Positions 1 to 9,104 of a DNA stretch of 64,000 nucleotides are shown here, piece after piece. The translations under genes and the position numbers were made by a program. The stretch's first letter is position 1. The number at the start of each line of letters is the position of its first letter. Source of the stretch: Bacteroides fragilis (GTDB taxonomy: Bacteria > Bacteroidota > Bacteroidia > Bacteroidales > Bacteroidaceae). Location of the stretch: contig NZ_SZUU01000001.1 of NCBI RefSeq assembly GCF_019583405.1, positions 744,001-808,000 of the forward strand, given 5' to 3'. The notes beneath the pieces were generated by a model. It ran no database searches. It had not been told where the DNA came from and saw only the letters and a program-made list of their open reading frames with translations.

Positions 1-1498
1 GCCAGCCCGTCGGACAAGGGTCATTCTTTGTGTTCTTCCAATAAGTAGAACTGGTAGCAGTAGTATTATCCCAATCACCACTGACCCTAACGTAACTAAA
101 TGCCTTACCGGCATCTCCCGGATTAAGCGCTAAGGTCGCCACCGCAGGCCGCCCGATAGGAGCATCGCTCTCATGTTTCACTATCTGTGGGTAAGGGCTT
201 GCACCTCCGTTTACATCAATCATACTTTTAGGCCTTTGACGCATCACTCCGTCACTTCCCCTATAGTTTACTGTTTTAGGCAGATAATACGGAATACTTC
301 TTCCCATCTGATACACATATCCTCTGGCTCCTTCCCATCCCTCAGCGGTTGTCATATCCGCACTGGTAGCCCCAAGATTCCGGTCCATCCACATCAGACC
401 GTTAAAAGTCAAGGGTTGCCCCAGATATTGCGAATCATCATCATGTTCAATCCAATCGTATCGGCGGGGAATAATAGTAATAATCTGTACATCACTGTTA
501 GTGATCGTAATGGTGAGTGTATACTCGTAATTGGGCAGGAAGCGGAAAGGCTCCGTCACGGTTTGACCGCTTTCATCTTTCTGAACGGTCCCGTCATCTC
601 CCATAACCGGAACACGAATCTCATACGTATCCGTTCGATCTCCACTGTTCGTTCCCGTCGTAGCCACATTTATTTTAACTCCCTCCGTAGCCGTGGTTAA
701 AGTCGGGAATATCAGGCATTCGGCAGCCGCACTGCCCGATTGCCCGTCTATAGTTACAGACTGCACACTTTCCGTCACAGCTTGAGAGAATCCGCTGCCC
801 AGAACCGTACGGTCACTTTTCCCTCCCGTATGGCTGTATTCTCCGGTCGAAAGCAAGAGCGCTCCTTCGCTATAATCACTGACAGAGATACCTTGCAACC
901 GGATATTTTGCAATACATCCGTACCCGTTGAACCGCTTTCCGGTTTTTGCTTCACCACCTCAAACTTCAACTTAGACAAAGTATGCTTGAAGGGTAAGGT
1001 AATCACTCCCGAGTTGATACCCGATTGTCCTGTCAGCACAGCACGGCGCAAGTCGGGCAGTGCTCCTCCGGCAGAGGAAGTGACGTTGCAAACAGGTACG
1101 CCATCTGCTTCGGAACTGCATGCCGGCAGAGTCGTATTACCGTATGTCAGTGCATAAAAGTCGAGGGTTCGGCCTTCAAAACGGTCTTCGTCAGTATCTG
1201 CACTCAGATATTCTATCTGATGTGTGCCGTCCGCATCCACGGCCTCCGTGCCTTCCCGCCCATCCATCGTAGAGAGTCTGCTGCTCCACGAACTCCCTAT
1301 AAGTCCGTATAGCCGATATTTAGTGCCGGCTGTAAAATGATTCACCGACACATCTCCCGCACGGGTGATGGCCTGCTCTTCACTCGAGGAGAGTGTAAAG
1401 CTGTCACCACCCTGCGCAGGTATGTGTTCCTCTTCGGGAGTGCAGCCGGTAACCAGTACCGCTAAGGTTGAAAGAAAGAATCGTATTATTGTTTTCAT
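1..1498 (-). CDS. Fimbrillin-like lipoprotein with FISUMP-type domain (3' end outside window)
   Basis: I read this frame directly from the ATG at 1498; it stays open to the left window edge, giving about 499 residues of an unfinished protein. It begins with a lipoprotein signal ending VTGC (Cys19). The first two thirds look like the beta-rich, TRAG-containing N-terminal half of Bacteroidetes fimbrillin-like proteins. From about residue 365 come GLMWMDRNLGA and, at the very edge, NDPCPTGW, the signature pieces of the Fibrobacter succinogenes major paralogous (FISUMP) domain that often ends such proteins. It is the most distal visible gene of the fimbrial operon, so a role as an accessory or tip subunit on the cell surface is likely by analogy with Mfa3-Mfa5. 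The exact role and the C-terminus cannot be judged here. Confidence 0.85.
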   Translation of the reverse strand, partial: MKTIIRFFLSTLAVLVTGCTPEEEHIPAQGGDSFTLSSSEEQAITRAGDVSVNHFTAGTKYRLYGLIGSSWSSRLSTMDGREGTEAVDADGTHQIEYLSADTDEDRFEGRTLDFYALTYGNTTLPACSSEADGVPVCNVTSSAGGALPDLRRAVLTGQSGINSGVITLPFKHTLSKLKFEVVKQKPESGSTGTDVLQNIRLQGISVSDYSEGALLLSTGEYSHTGGKSDRTVLGSGFSQAVTESVQSVTIDGQSGSAAAECLIFPTLTTATEGVKINVATTGTNSGDRTDTYEIRVPVMGDDGTVQKDESGQTVTEPFRFLPNYEYTLTITITNSDVQIITIIPRRYDWIEHDDDSQYLGQPLTFNGLMWMDRNLGATSADMTTAEGWEGARGYVYQMGRSIPYYLPKTVNYRGSDGVMRQRPKSMIDVNGGASPYPQIVKHESDAPIGRPAVATLALNPGDAGKAFSYVRVSGDWDNTTATSSTYWKNTKNDPCPTGW

Positions 1499-1520
1499 AT
1501 ATTCAGCTCTTTTTATTTAG

Positions 1521-1552
1521 ATTCATCACAAAGGACACAGAGAGCACAGAGT
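1521..1552. repeat. Degenerate half copy of CACAGAG-type intergenic repeat
   Basis: The stretch resembles the left arm of the CACAGAGGACACAGAG family (here CACAAAGGACACAGAG followed by AGCACAGAG), without a recognisable right arm. It lies between two fimbrial lipoprotein genes. Confidence 0.5.
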
Positions 1553-1609
1553 TGGAGTATTTAAGTTTACAGTCCCTCCTCTGTTCATCGTTCCCTGTTC
1601 ACCGTTCAT

Positions 1610-2635
1610 CTATGTACTTGGAACCGGTTCAGGAACTACCACGGGAATGGTCATTTTTCCTCCATCCCCCCACTCTTTCTCTTCGCCTTCCAGCGTAAAA
1701 GAGTCGATATCAAAATTGAGAGTGGTTCCATACGACTCTCCGGCTTGCAACTGAGTTACCGGGACGCCGGATTGATCCATGAAATTCAGGTTGCCATCCA
1801 AAACAGGAAAGCTTGCCTTTCGCGCTCCGGTCGTAAAATTTACATCCTTGGCCACATCCGCTGTCAACGTAAGCCCCGGTGTACCCAAAGAGGAAATATC
1901 GGTCAGCAAGTCGTTCGTCGCACAGGGTATCAGATAGAATACCGCAATCTGCGTATCCTCCGTACTCAATATCTGACCGGGATGATCGATAACCAAATCG
2001 GCGGAAGCCGGAGCCCCTACATAGTGTTTCACCCCCGTATCCCATTTCACCCCTCCGCACACTAAGCGTGAGGGTACTGTCAACTTAAGGTTCTTGACAT
2101 ACAGCTTACCGACCGTGTTGTCCGTACGCCTTGCCTTGAGCACGATGCGTACGGCGGCATGCGCGAACTCCAACGCCCGTCCGAAAGGTTGCTTCCTGCT
2201 GCCCGTAACTCCATTCGGAGTAACCAGCACATCGGTCAGTCCTGCTCCCGAAGACGGTAACGAATAGGTGCCGTGACCATCTGCCATAGTCATGGACGAA
2301 GGGCAAAGTCCCATCACCACCACCCGGGAGTTATCAGCCGGATAGTCCGCTTCCGTATTATAGGGTGCATCGGCGTAATCACCGATCCCCCCTGCCGGAG
2401 TGGAGATGTTATAAGGAGAGCCCAATGTCCCCGTACTGAAATCCGTCTCTTTCCAGAACAGCAGTAACGGAGTGCTTTCGCTGCCTGCCACCCCATCCGT
2501 ACGGGTGAGAGCTACCTCCATGGGTACCTCCTGTTCATACTCTCCTTCTCCGGATGCACACGAGGCAGACAACAGACACAGGCAAAGCAGCAGGCATGCC
2601 CGGCAGAATCCACTCTTTTTTTCTTCTTTATTCAT
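1610..2635 (-). CDS. Fimbrillin family lipoprotein
   Basis: 341 residues with a hydrophobic signal ending in SASC (Cys26), so a lipoprotein. After the signal come the TRTDG segment common near the mature N-terminus of fimbrillins and a beta-rich body with no enzymatic motif. The ATG at 2635 is 35 bases after the stop of the upstream 518-residue fimbrillin, consistent with co-transcription. By family and position it is probably an accessory fimbrial subunit comparable to Mfa3/Mfa4 of Porphyromonas gingivalis; in that family precursors are lipidated, exported and trimmed by a gingipain-like protease before donor-strand assembly. Its place in the fibre is inferred. The minus-strand open frames overlapping it at 1710-2496 are shadows. 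Confidence 0.75.
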   Translation of the reverse strand: MNKEEKKSGFCRACLLLCLCLLSASCASGEGEYEQEVPMEVALTRTDGVAGSESTPLLLFWKETDFSTGTLGSPYNISTPAGGIGDYADAPYNTEADYPADNSRVVVMGLCPSSMTMADGHGTYSLPSSGAGLTDVLVTPNGVTGSRKQPFGRALEFAHAAVRIVLKARRTDNTVGKLYVKNLKLTVPSRLVCGGVKWDTGVKHYVGAPASADLVIDHPGQILSTEDTQIAVFYLIPCATNDLLTDISSLGTPGLTLTADVAKDVNFTTGARKASFPVLDGNLNFMDQSGVPVTQLQAGESYGTTLNFDIDSFTLEGEEKEWGDGGKMTIPVVVPEPVPST

Positions 2636-2670
2636 AGTTGTATGCTTTCTTTTTCACCACATTCTCCTTT

Positions 2671-4227
2671 CTACGTCGGCCTGACTATGATTGTATTACC
2701 CGAACTCGTCACCCAGTCCGCTACTTTCATCGTGGCACGCATCGGCTGCGGCAAAGCGGCCGAAGGCAGGCTGAACCGGGTAATACGCAGCAGATAATAA
2801 CGGTTGCGCAAAATGCCGGAAGCCGCACTGAAAGCAATTGTGCCGTCGGTAGCAATTGTACCGTCTATATAAGTGTAATAATAGCCGATCCCGCCTTCGT
2901 AAGCGGTAAAATCAGTACGTTTCAAGGTACCCGCACCGATGGCGGCCTTCATGCCCGCATAGCTGTAATAGTCACTCCCGTTGGTAAAGTAAGTGCCTGC
3001 CGCATGTGCTTCCGCCTCGGCAGGTGTCGTCGTTGCGGGCAAGTAAGTAGCGGCATCGGCGGGAGATGTCAGGGTTTGCGTGGTTCCGGCCCCGGTAATA
3101 ATCTGTTTGGGGACAAACTTCGCCGCTACCAGCAGATGGGTAGCCACCAGGCGGGGAATCTCCGCTTGGGTTGAACTGAGCGTTCCTGTCAGATCCAGCC
3201 CACCTTCAAGAGAGGTGGTAGAAGTGGCAGTCGTGTTCTCCGGACAATACAGTCCACCGGTATAAGCGCCGCTTGTCGAGGGGACAGTGGTCGTAGCATT
3301 GTATCGGGTGGCGTCATACGCTTCCGGAGCGCTACCTTCTGCCCAGACACTGCCCAAGGTACGGTAAGCGAATTGCTGTTCAGACACATCGGGTGCCGAC
3401 ACATAATTGCCGCCACCATCTTTTACCACATACGGGTCTACTTCATAGTTAGGATCTTTCCCATCCGAAGGCGCATTCAGATACACCTTCCGGTTCACCG
3501 TATTGAGGGCATACCGCACTTCCGACAAACGGATCCAGCCCGGATCATCCGCCGGACGAGCCGCATTGTCGGACATCCGTACATACGCCCCTCCGTCGTC
3601 CGTATAGGTATCGCACACCAGCATTACTTTAGCCACCACCCTTTCGAGCTCGACAGGCGAGGCCGTAAGATCTATATTCACATCGGTACCCGCACTGACC
3701 GTTACGGCATCGGCGGCTTTTCCGGTCATGGCAATGCCCTCCGCCTGACGGGCAAACTGTCCGATCACTTCGTCATATCCGTCTCCGGCAGCGGTATACA
3801 GTCCCAGGCCTCCCGCCTGCCCGCAAATGGCATGCACCTGACCAGGCAACAGATTGGCACCCACATAGACCTTCTTCCGTCCGGGAGCGGTCGGTATGCG
3901 GGCCTGATACACGTCCGTCGCACCACTTGTCGCGCCGTAAACCACTTCGTACTGCACATCATTCCAATCTTCGTTTCCGCTCCCGTCGACCGATACCAGA
4001 AAAACGGCGACAGAAGAGATCTTTTCCTCAACCGCTTCGCCCGCCGATACGACCACCCGGGTACTTGCTCCCGCCACCCGCACCGAGAAACGGACACACG
4101 CCGTCACCCGGTCTGTCCCTGCCGGAGTGCCCGGCATATCGGTATCGTCGGAGCATCCGCATGCCAGCAGGCAGAGCAGAAACCGAAAAAACAAGATAAA
4201 TATGCTGCCTTTACAGTTGTGCATCAT
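2671..4227 (-). CDS. Mfa1/FimA-like fimbrial subunit lipoprotein
   Basis: 518 residues. The signal ends LLACGC, with Cys23 the best lipidation site, followed by SDDTDMPG, the acidic linker also seen in the 548-residue stalk subunit of this operon. The N-terminal half (VSSVAVFLVS-like strands, KKVYVGANLL) matches the Mfa1/FimA fold. The end (NRYYLLRITRFSLPS, then VADWV near the C-terminus) resembles the exchangeable terminal strand of these pilins. Its start overlaps the 3' end of the Mfa2-like gene by 17 bases, suggesting translational coupling. It could be a second stalk protein or a larger tip-associated fimbrillin; the anchor gene lying between it and the 548-residue subunit favours the latter. 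Confidence 0.75.
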   Translation of the reverse strand: MMHNCKGSIFILFFRFLLCLLACGCSDDTDMPGTPAGTDRVTACVRFSVRVAGASTRVVVSAGEAVEEKISSVAVFLVSVDGSGNEDWNDVQYEVVYGATSGATDVYQARIPTAPGRKKVYVGANLLPGQVHAICGQAGGLGLYTAAGDGYDEVIGQFARQAEGIAMTGKAADAVTVSAGTDVNIDLTASPVELERVVAKVMLVCDTYTDDGGAYVRMSDNAARPADDPGWIRLSEVRYALNTVNRKVYLNAPSDGKDPNYEVDPYVVKDGGGNYVSAPDVSEQQFAYRTLGSVWAEGSAPEAYDATRYNATTTVPSTSGAYTGGLYCPENTTATSTTSLEGGLDLTGTLSSTQAEIPRLVATHLLVAAKFVPKQIITGAGTTQTLTSPADAATYLPATTTPAEAEAHAAGTYFTNGSDYYSYAGMKAAIGAGTLKRTDFTAYEGGIGYYYTYIDGTIATDGTIAFSAASGILRNRYYLLRITRFSLPSAALPQPMRATMKVADWVTSSGNTIIVRPT

Positions 4228-5263
4228 TCAGTCTGATAATCCATCCGTTAATGTTCAGCGCCTCCAGCCTTCCCATCGGGGTAAGGTAGAAAATCACGTT
4301 GAACTGATCTTCGTAATCAAGGTAATCCTGATCGCTGAGCTCCACACCGCTGCTCTCTTCAAACAGGGGACGCGTCATCAGCAGATAATGCGTCAGGTCG
4401 ACGTCCACTACTTTCTGTCCCGAGGTGCGGTCAGTCACCACCAGACGGGCCTCCTGCCCTGCCAGTAGGCGCAATGTATTCAAGCGGGCACGTGCCAGGC
4501 TGACTTCTCCCGTACGGGTGGCCGCCGGTTCCGTTTCGGACGCGGACTCCGTATGGTAGGCGGCATAAGTCACCCGGTTGCCCGTTATTATCTCGTTGTC
4601 GGCATTCAGGTGACCGTTATCCGCCAACAGGGTAAAGTCATAATCATCGGCATCCAGCCCCTCGCTCGAAGTGTCGTGCAGGGTGATGATGAACCGGTTG
4701 CTATCCTTCAGCATCGGCACACTGACCGATGTCAGTTCCGAAGGCTGTATCCGGCTCAGCCGGACATGCCCATACCACAGGTGTCCCAGTTCGTCATCCT
4801 GACGTCCGTCCCCGTCACGTTCCAGCCAGAGGACCAACTCGTCACGGGTCGAACTGCCCGGTGTGAGCTGCGGTATCCGGTAATGCCGGTTGTCCCCTCC
4901 CGCCCAGAACACCAGTTCGTAAGCATCTCCGTCTTTATATTCCAGTGGCAGGGTAATGATAGATCCGTTTTCAGTCAGCGATTGCCTGTTTTCAGTGTGC
5001 AGGCAGACAAACTGTCCCTGTGCGTCGAACACGTAGAGGGACAATGTGTCAATCTCGTCGGTGATGATGCCTATCCCGCTACCGGGCTGTATCTGTGCAT
5101 GCAATGCAGGCTGAAGACGAATACGAAAACCACTGGGACAGTCGCCGCGATCGTCCTTGGTCCACGAGCAGGCGGATAAGCCCGCCAACAGGCAAAACCA
5201 TAAGAACGGCAGAAGCCGACTGCCGGAATGGGATAAACAGGAGGTCTGAAAGTTATCGGACAT
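4211..5263 (-). CDS. FimB/Mfa2 family fimbrial anchor lipoprotein
   Basis: About 350 residues from the ATG at 5263. The frame is open to another ATG at 5311, but the internal start gives a normal lipoprotein signal ending LSAC (Cys32), so I prefer it. Right after the Cys come DDRGDCPSGF and, further on, LYVFDAQGQFV and YELVFWAGGDN; these are hallmarks of the FimB/Mfa2 family (DUF1812). In P. gingivalis, Mfa2 anchors the fimbria to the outer membrane and limits fibre length. Here it directly follows the stalk gene, the same mfa1-mfa2 order, but with a dispersed palindromic repeat (5295-5388) in between that may lower expression relative to the stalk. Confidence 0.85.
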   Translation of the reverse strand: MSDNFQTSCLSHSGSRLLPFLWFCLLAGLSACSWTKDDRGDCPSGFRIRLQPALHAQIQPGSGIGIITDEIDTLSLYVFDAQGQFVCLHTENRQSLTENGSIITLPLEYKDGDAYELVFWAGGDNRHYRIPQLTPGSSTRDELVLWLERDGDGRQDDELGHLWYGHVRLSRIQPSELTSVSVPMLKDSNRFIITLHDTSSEGLDADDYDFTLLADNGHLNADNEIITGNRVTYAAYHTESASETEPAATRTGEVSLARARLNTLRLLAGQEARLVVTDRTSGQKVVDVDLTHYLLMTRPLFEESSGVELSDQDYLDYEDQFNVIFYLTPMGRLEALNINGWIIRLNDAQL

Positions 5264-5294
5264 GGTTGGGAAAATTTTATGATTGAACAGGGGG

Positions 5295-5388
5295 TTCACC
5301 ACAGAGGACACAGAGTTTTAAGCTCTTGTTTATAGGGTATTGAAGAGAAAAATATGTTCTCTGTGCCCTCTGTGTACTCTGTGGTGAA
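5295..5388. repeat. CACAGAG-type palindromic intergenic repeat
   Basis: Left arm TTCACCACAGAGGACACAG and right arm built from CTCTGTGCCCTCTGTG and CTCTGTGGTGAA form a long imperfect inverted repeat around an A/T-rich centre. It sits inside the fimbrial operon, between stalk and anchor genes, where a transcript hairpin could attenuate or stabilise the message. Confidence 0.85.
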
Positions 5389-5431
5389 AAACCATCTCAA
5401 AGCAATTACTTTAAAGCGTTAAAACAGTGGG

Positions 5432-7078
5432 TTAACGTCCCAATACGGTACTATTCGCACGTACTGTCCAGGGTTTGATACTTAACTTCACATTCAGCAA
5501 TACGGTGGTCGGATCATCGGTTTCGGTATCGGTGATGATATCTTCGGTTACACCGTCTTTGCCCACACCTTGAATACCGGTGACGGTTACTTTATAGACA
5601 TTGTTGCGGACAATGCCGAACTCCATCACGTCTTCTGCCACATCGTCCGAAGGGATGTGCTTGATCCAATACGGATAATAACAAATGAACTTGCCATCGA
5701 CACTCCCTTTTTTGAAGCACTGGACGTCGTTCTTCTTCAGGTCAGTAGCGGCAGAGCTGGAAGTAGTTCCCGCCTCCAGCAATACGCCGGCTGCTTTCAG
5801 CGCTGCAATATCCTTGTAAAAGATGCCGGAATGATAGAAGATTTCAGTAATAGAGCCAATAGTAGTCTCTTCTTCCACACCACTGCCGGCGGAAGCCTTC
5901 ATCATTTTACTCGGAGTAATTTCCGCTTTAAATACGATACCGGTTGTATATCCGTTCTTCTGTTTTTCCTTCAGCATCGTGTTTTCATAGCAGTAAGCGG
6001 CGACTTTGGTTTCTGCTGCACTGGAAGAATAACCCGGCATAGCCGTATAAGTTCCCCCAAAAGAGCCGAAAGACGACAAACCGAATGCACCTGATCCTTG
6101 CAGATACCAGTCGGCATAGCTACCGGCTAAAGCAGGGGTGGCAGCAAAAGTTTTACTATACGTTTGCGGATCTACCACATACGGCAATGAAGTGCTTGAG
6201 TTACCATAATTTGCCTCAGTCAAAGGACTCGTTGCAGTGCTTTCTTTATCCACATGACGGAAATAATAGCCCTCTTTCCGTACATTGACTACATAATAGC
6301 CTTTCAGGGTAATATCCGTAATATTTCCGATAGCAGTCACTGTGGTAGAAAACGAAGTGTATTTATTAGCAGTAGCAGCAGAATTTACACTGGTTCCTCC
6401 TGTCGTCACCGTAATCTTTCCCATCATACGCTCTACCGTTGCCGCAATGGTTTGTTCCGGATCTTTAGTGATCGTCTGGGCAATATAAGGAAGAGTATTC
6501 ATATTATCACTTTTGGGAGAACGGCTCGCCATCACCAGTCCGGCCTCCGGCACAGCGGCTATCACGCCCGTAGCGTCAGCCGTTGTCTTTGCAAGGAAAT
6601 CGGCTTCGGTCAAGCTATTCTTGCTGCCGTCAGTCACTCCATTGACCGTACCGTTCACCACAATGTAAATACGATAGTCTCCCGGTGTCAAGGCTGTTTT
6701 CTTACTGGTCCATACAATCGTTTTAGCGTCGGCAGTGCTGGCTGTCATTTGTGTAAACTGGTTGATGGAAATAATCTCTTTCAACTTAGCGCTACCAAAG
6801 CTACTACCCGTTCCTCCCGGAAACAAATACAGGTTGGCGGTCTTCACTTTGTATTCATCCTCCGAACCGACTTCAGTAGTGTTATCGTCAGTATCTGCTG
6901 TCGTACCGGCCCTTGTTTCCGCCACGCCGTTCGGCACGGCAATGGTCACTGTGGTATAAGCTCTCGCTTCTTCCGGATTCTCTCCGCCCGGGATGTCCGT
7001 ATCGTCGGAACAGGCGGACCAGGTTGTCAGCAGCAAAGCAGCCAACCCCATCATACTCATGTACTTTAGTCTTTTCAT
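5432..7078 (-). CDS. Mfa1 family major fimbrial (stalk) subunit
   Basis: 548 residues. The signal ends TWSAC (Cys23), followed by SDDTDIPGG. The mature start contains VTIAVPNGVAETRAGT, and an ANLYLFPGG segment matches the N-terminal domain of Mfa1-type pilins. The C-terminus has GIVRNNVYKVTVTGI and a final strand with LSIKPWTV, the pattern used for donor-strand exchange in the Mfa1/FimA superfamily. It is the first structural subunit in the operon, after DUF3575 and DUF3868 proteins, matching common Bacteroides fimbrial loci. It is expected to be exported as a lipoprotein, trimmed on the surface and polymerised into the shaft. Expression should depend on the invertible promoter at 9503-9815 unless an internal promoter exists. 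Confidence 0.85.
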   Translation of the reverse strand: MKRLKYMSMMGLAALLLTTWSACSDDTDIPGGENPEEARAYTTVTIAVPNGVAETRAGTTADTDDNTTEVGSEDEYKVKTANLYLFPGGTGSSFGSAKLKEIISINQFTQMTASTADAKTIVWTSKKTALTPGDYRIYIVVNGTVNGVTDGSKNSLTEADFLAKTTADATGVIAAVPEAGLVMASRSPKSDNMNTLPYIAQTITKDPEQTIAATVERMMGKITVTTGGTSVNSAATANKYTSFSTTVTAIGNITDITLKGYYVVNVRKEGYYFRHVDKESTATSPLTEANYGNSSTSLPYVVDPQTYSKTFAATPALAGSYADWYLQGSGAFGLSSFGSFGGTYTAMPGYSSSAAETKVAAYCYENTMLKEKQKNGYTTGIVFKAEITPSKMMKASAGSGVEEETTIGSITEIFYHSGIFYKDIAALKAAGVLLEAGTTSSSAATDLKKNDVQCFKKGSVDGKFICYYPYWIKHIPSDDVAEDVMEFGIVRNNVYKVTVTGIQGVGKDGVTEDIITDTETDDPTTVLLNVKLSIKPWTVRANSTVLGR

Positions 7079-7102
7079 TTCTTTTTATATTATGTGATAC
7101 AC

Positions 7103-8515
7103 TTATTGCGTTATACCGGTTGTCGCGGCCCGTTGTTCCGCATTCATCTTTTTAAGGTTTTCTTCCGCCTCCCGGTTTCCGGCTTTCGCCGCTCTGTGCA
7201 GCCATATCCCGGCCTCTTTGTCGTCTCCGCACAACAGATGGCATACTCCCCGTACGTTCCACGAACGTTCGTCCGCCTCTACTGTTTTCAGCAGCCGGAA
7301 TGCTTCTTCATAATTCCGCACCCGAATGGCAGCTATCGCACGGTTCACCGTATCCGCCACACTGTCAGGACGGTTGGCATACTCCACACGGATGTAGCAG
7401 GCATCGCGCAACTGCGGATAGAGCACATCCAGCACCGAACGATACGGACGCCCTCCCGCCAGAGCTTTCAGCCTATCGTTCCGTTCTTCCTCCGGATGGC
7501 TGCGGAGAATGGCAAGCACCTCCTCTTTATACGTCATGTCGCTTTCATTTACCAATTCGGCCAGTCTGCCCCAGTCTACTCCCCCGGCATTCAGTTCAAA
7601 CAACGATACAGACAGGTTCATACGGACCGAGAGAGCATGTCGCAAAGCCTCGGCACGTTTCGCCGACAACTTCCGGTTCAGCTCCGTCGCTCCTTCGGGC
7701 GAAGCATATCCGGTGATCGAGATACCTTGCAGGAATGCGCAACTGTCCGCACGCAGCAATCCGATGGCTTCCGTTATCCGGCGCAGGTTTCCGGCATTGG
7801 CCGAGTATAGTGTATCCACCACTGCCGACGCCGCACGGAAACGAATACCGATGCCGCTTTCACGCAGGGGACGGCTGCCCGCCTCACACAAGAACGGATA
7901 GTCAGCCGCATGTTCCGCTACCGACCGGCTCACCTGCGGAGCAACCTCACAAACCGAGGGACGATAGGGCAAAGCCACCGGAAAAGCACCGGAGGAAACG
8001 ACGCTCCCCACCGTCTGTACCCGGCAGCAACCCTCCCGGTCGATGTCGAGCCGCAAGTTCAAACCACTCTCCATCCACGGAGCATAGCGCAGCGTATCGG
8101 TATACAAGAAGGTATCTCCATTGCGGGCAGTCAGCCGATGGTCCGCCTCACCGGCACTGCCTTTCAAGAGACGTTCCTGCCTCTCCCTGCGTGCCATGAT
8201 GCGCCCCGTCACCACAAACGGGCTGAGCAATACACTATCCGAAGCGTTGCCCAGGCAAGGGGTAATCACCCAGCGGTGACGGGCACGCACTGCACGGGGG
8301 GCTATCTTTATGGCAAACGAGACATATACCTGTCCACCCGCACGCTGCATTCGGACAGCAGTAAGGGCCACTCCTCCGGACGGCCCCGCCGCACGGGCAA
8401 ACGGCATGCCGGAACACAGGGCAAAGGCCGCCAGGCAACAGGCTGACGCCAAAGCCTTCTGAAAGCATATTCTTAAACGGGTCGATCGTATCTTCTCTTT
8501 CATAAAACTTTTCAT
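7103..8515 (-). CDS. DUF3868 protein with OmpA-like and TPR-like parts
   Basis: 470 residues. The signal peptide ends near ARAA (about residue 43), with no lipobox. Residues about 47-220 contain an immunoglobulin-like beta region of the DUF3868 type seen in fimbrial loci. Residues about 230-300 carry an OmpA-like peptidoglycan-binding segment (SITGYASPEGA followed by NRKLSAKRAEAL). The last ~75 residues form TPR/Sel1-like helices (YEEAFRLLKTVEADE, then HRAAKAGNREAEENLKK). It overlaps the DUF3575 gene by four bases (ATGA), so the two are probably translated together. A structural or periplasmic assembly role linking the fimbrial base to the cell wall is an inference from domain content and position. 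Confidence 0.8.
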   Translation of the reverse strand: MKSFMKEKIRSTRLRICFQKALASACCLAAFALCSGMPFARAAGPSGGVALTAVRMQRAGGQVYVSFAIKIAPRAVRARHRWVITPCLGNASDSVLLSPFVVTGRIMARRERQERLLKGSAGEADHRLTARNGDTFLYTDTLRYAPWMESGLNLRLDIDREGCCRVQTVGSVVSSGAFPVALPYRPSVCEVAPQVSRSVAEHAADYPFLCEAGSRPLRESGIGIRFRAASAVVDTLYSANAGNLRRITEAIGLLRADSCAFLQGISITGYASPEGATELNRKLSAKRAEALRHALSVRMNLSVSLFELNAGGVDWGRLAELVNESDMTYKEEVLAILRSHPEEERNDRLKALAGGRPYRSVLDVLYPQLRDACYIRVEYANRPDSVADTVNRAIAAIRVRNYEEAFRLLKTVEADERSWNVRGVCHLLCGDDKEAGIWLHRAAKAGNREAEENLKKMNAEQRAATTGITQ

Positions 8516-9069
8516 TTTAGCATATAAATCAAGCTGATGCCCACACGGGTCGGTGCCAGGAAGTTTTTCTTATCCGCTCCCCGATATTCGCCACAGGCAG
8601 GGCAATTAAAACGTTTGTACTCGGCATGTACCCATCCCGCGCCTACGGTAGCCTCCAGATTCCAGCGTTTGCCCAGCACCCACGAGTAGCCGTATGAAAG
8701 CCCTGCCATCACCGCCCACCCCTCGTAGCGGGAAGAGGCCGAATGGGAAACAAAAGGCAGACGCACCCGGCTCAGGTTGTACTCTCCCCCTCCGGCATGC
8801 ACGCCCAGAAAATGCCCGTAGAACGATTGGCAAAGCCAATAGCGCGCCTCCCCCTGTGCCATCCAGAATTTCCACTTCCGGTTGTTCTCAAAGCTCCACG
8901 GACAGGCGCTTCCCGAAACATCGAGTGTCCATCGGGAGGCCAACGCCCACTCGGCGGCAAGCGAAGGAGCGGTCGTGACATCGTACAGTAGGTTGGTTTT
9001 CACCGCTACTTGCTGTGCCAGCGCAGAGCCCGAAACGAGCAAAAGCAATATGAATAGTTGTTTTTTCAT
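8512..9069 (-). CDS. DUF3575 protein, outer-membrane barrel-like
   Basis: 185 residues, with a cleavable signal (MKKQLFILLLL, cut near ALAQ). The body alternates polar and apolar residues with many aromatics (VAVKTNLLYDVTTAPS, then RWTLDVSGSACPWSFENN), typical of DUF3575 proteins predicted as small outer-membrane barrels, and ends SLIYMLK. DUF3575 and DUF3868 genes regularly precede mfa1-like genes in Bacteroides, so it may be part of the fimbrial outer-membrane base. It lies 35 bases after the first gene of the operon. Confidence 0.8.
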   Translation of the reverse strand: MKKQLFILLLLVSGSALAQQVAVKTNLLYDVTTAPSLAAEWALASRWTLDVSGSACPWSFENNRKWKFWMAQGEARYWLCQSFYGHFLGVHAGGGEYNLSRVRLPFVSHSASSRYEGWAVMAGLSYGYSWVLGKRWNLEATVGAGWVHAEYKRFNCPACGEYRGADKKNFLAPTRVGISLIYMLK

Positions 9070-9104
9070 TCTGTTAGTTTATCTGAAACAAACCGGCAAT
9101 CCGT

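Noticed and set aside
173-700. Plus-strand frames in the first 1.5 kb
   Set aside because: They are antisense to the fimbrillin-like gene that I read on the minus strand from 1498, which has a lipobox and FISUMP motifs.
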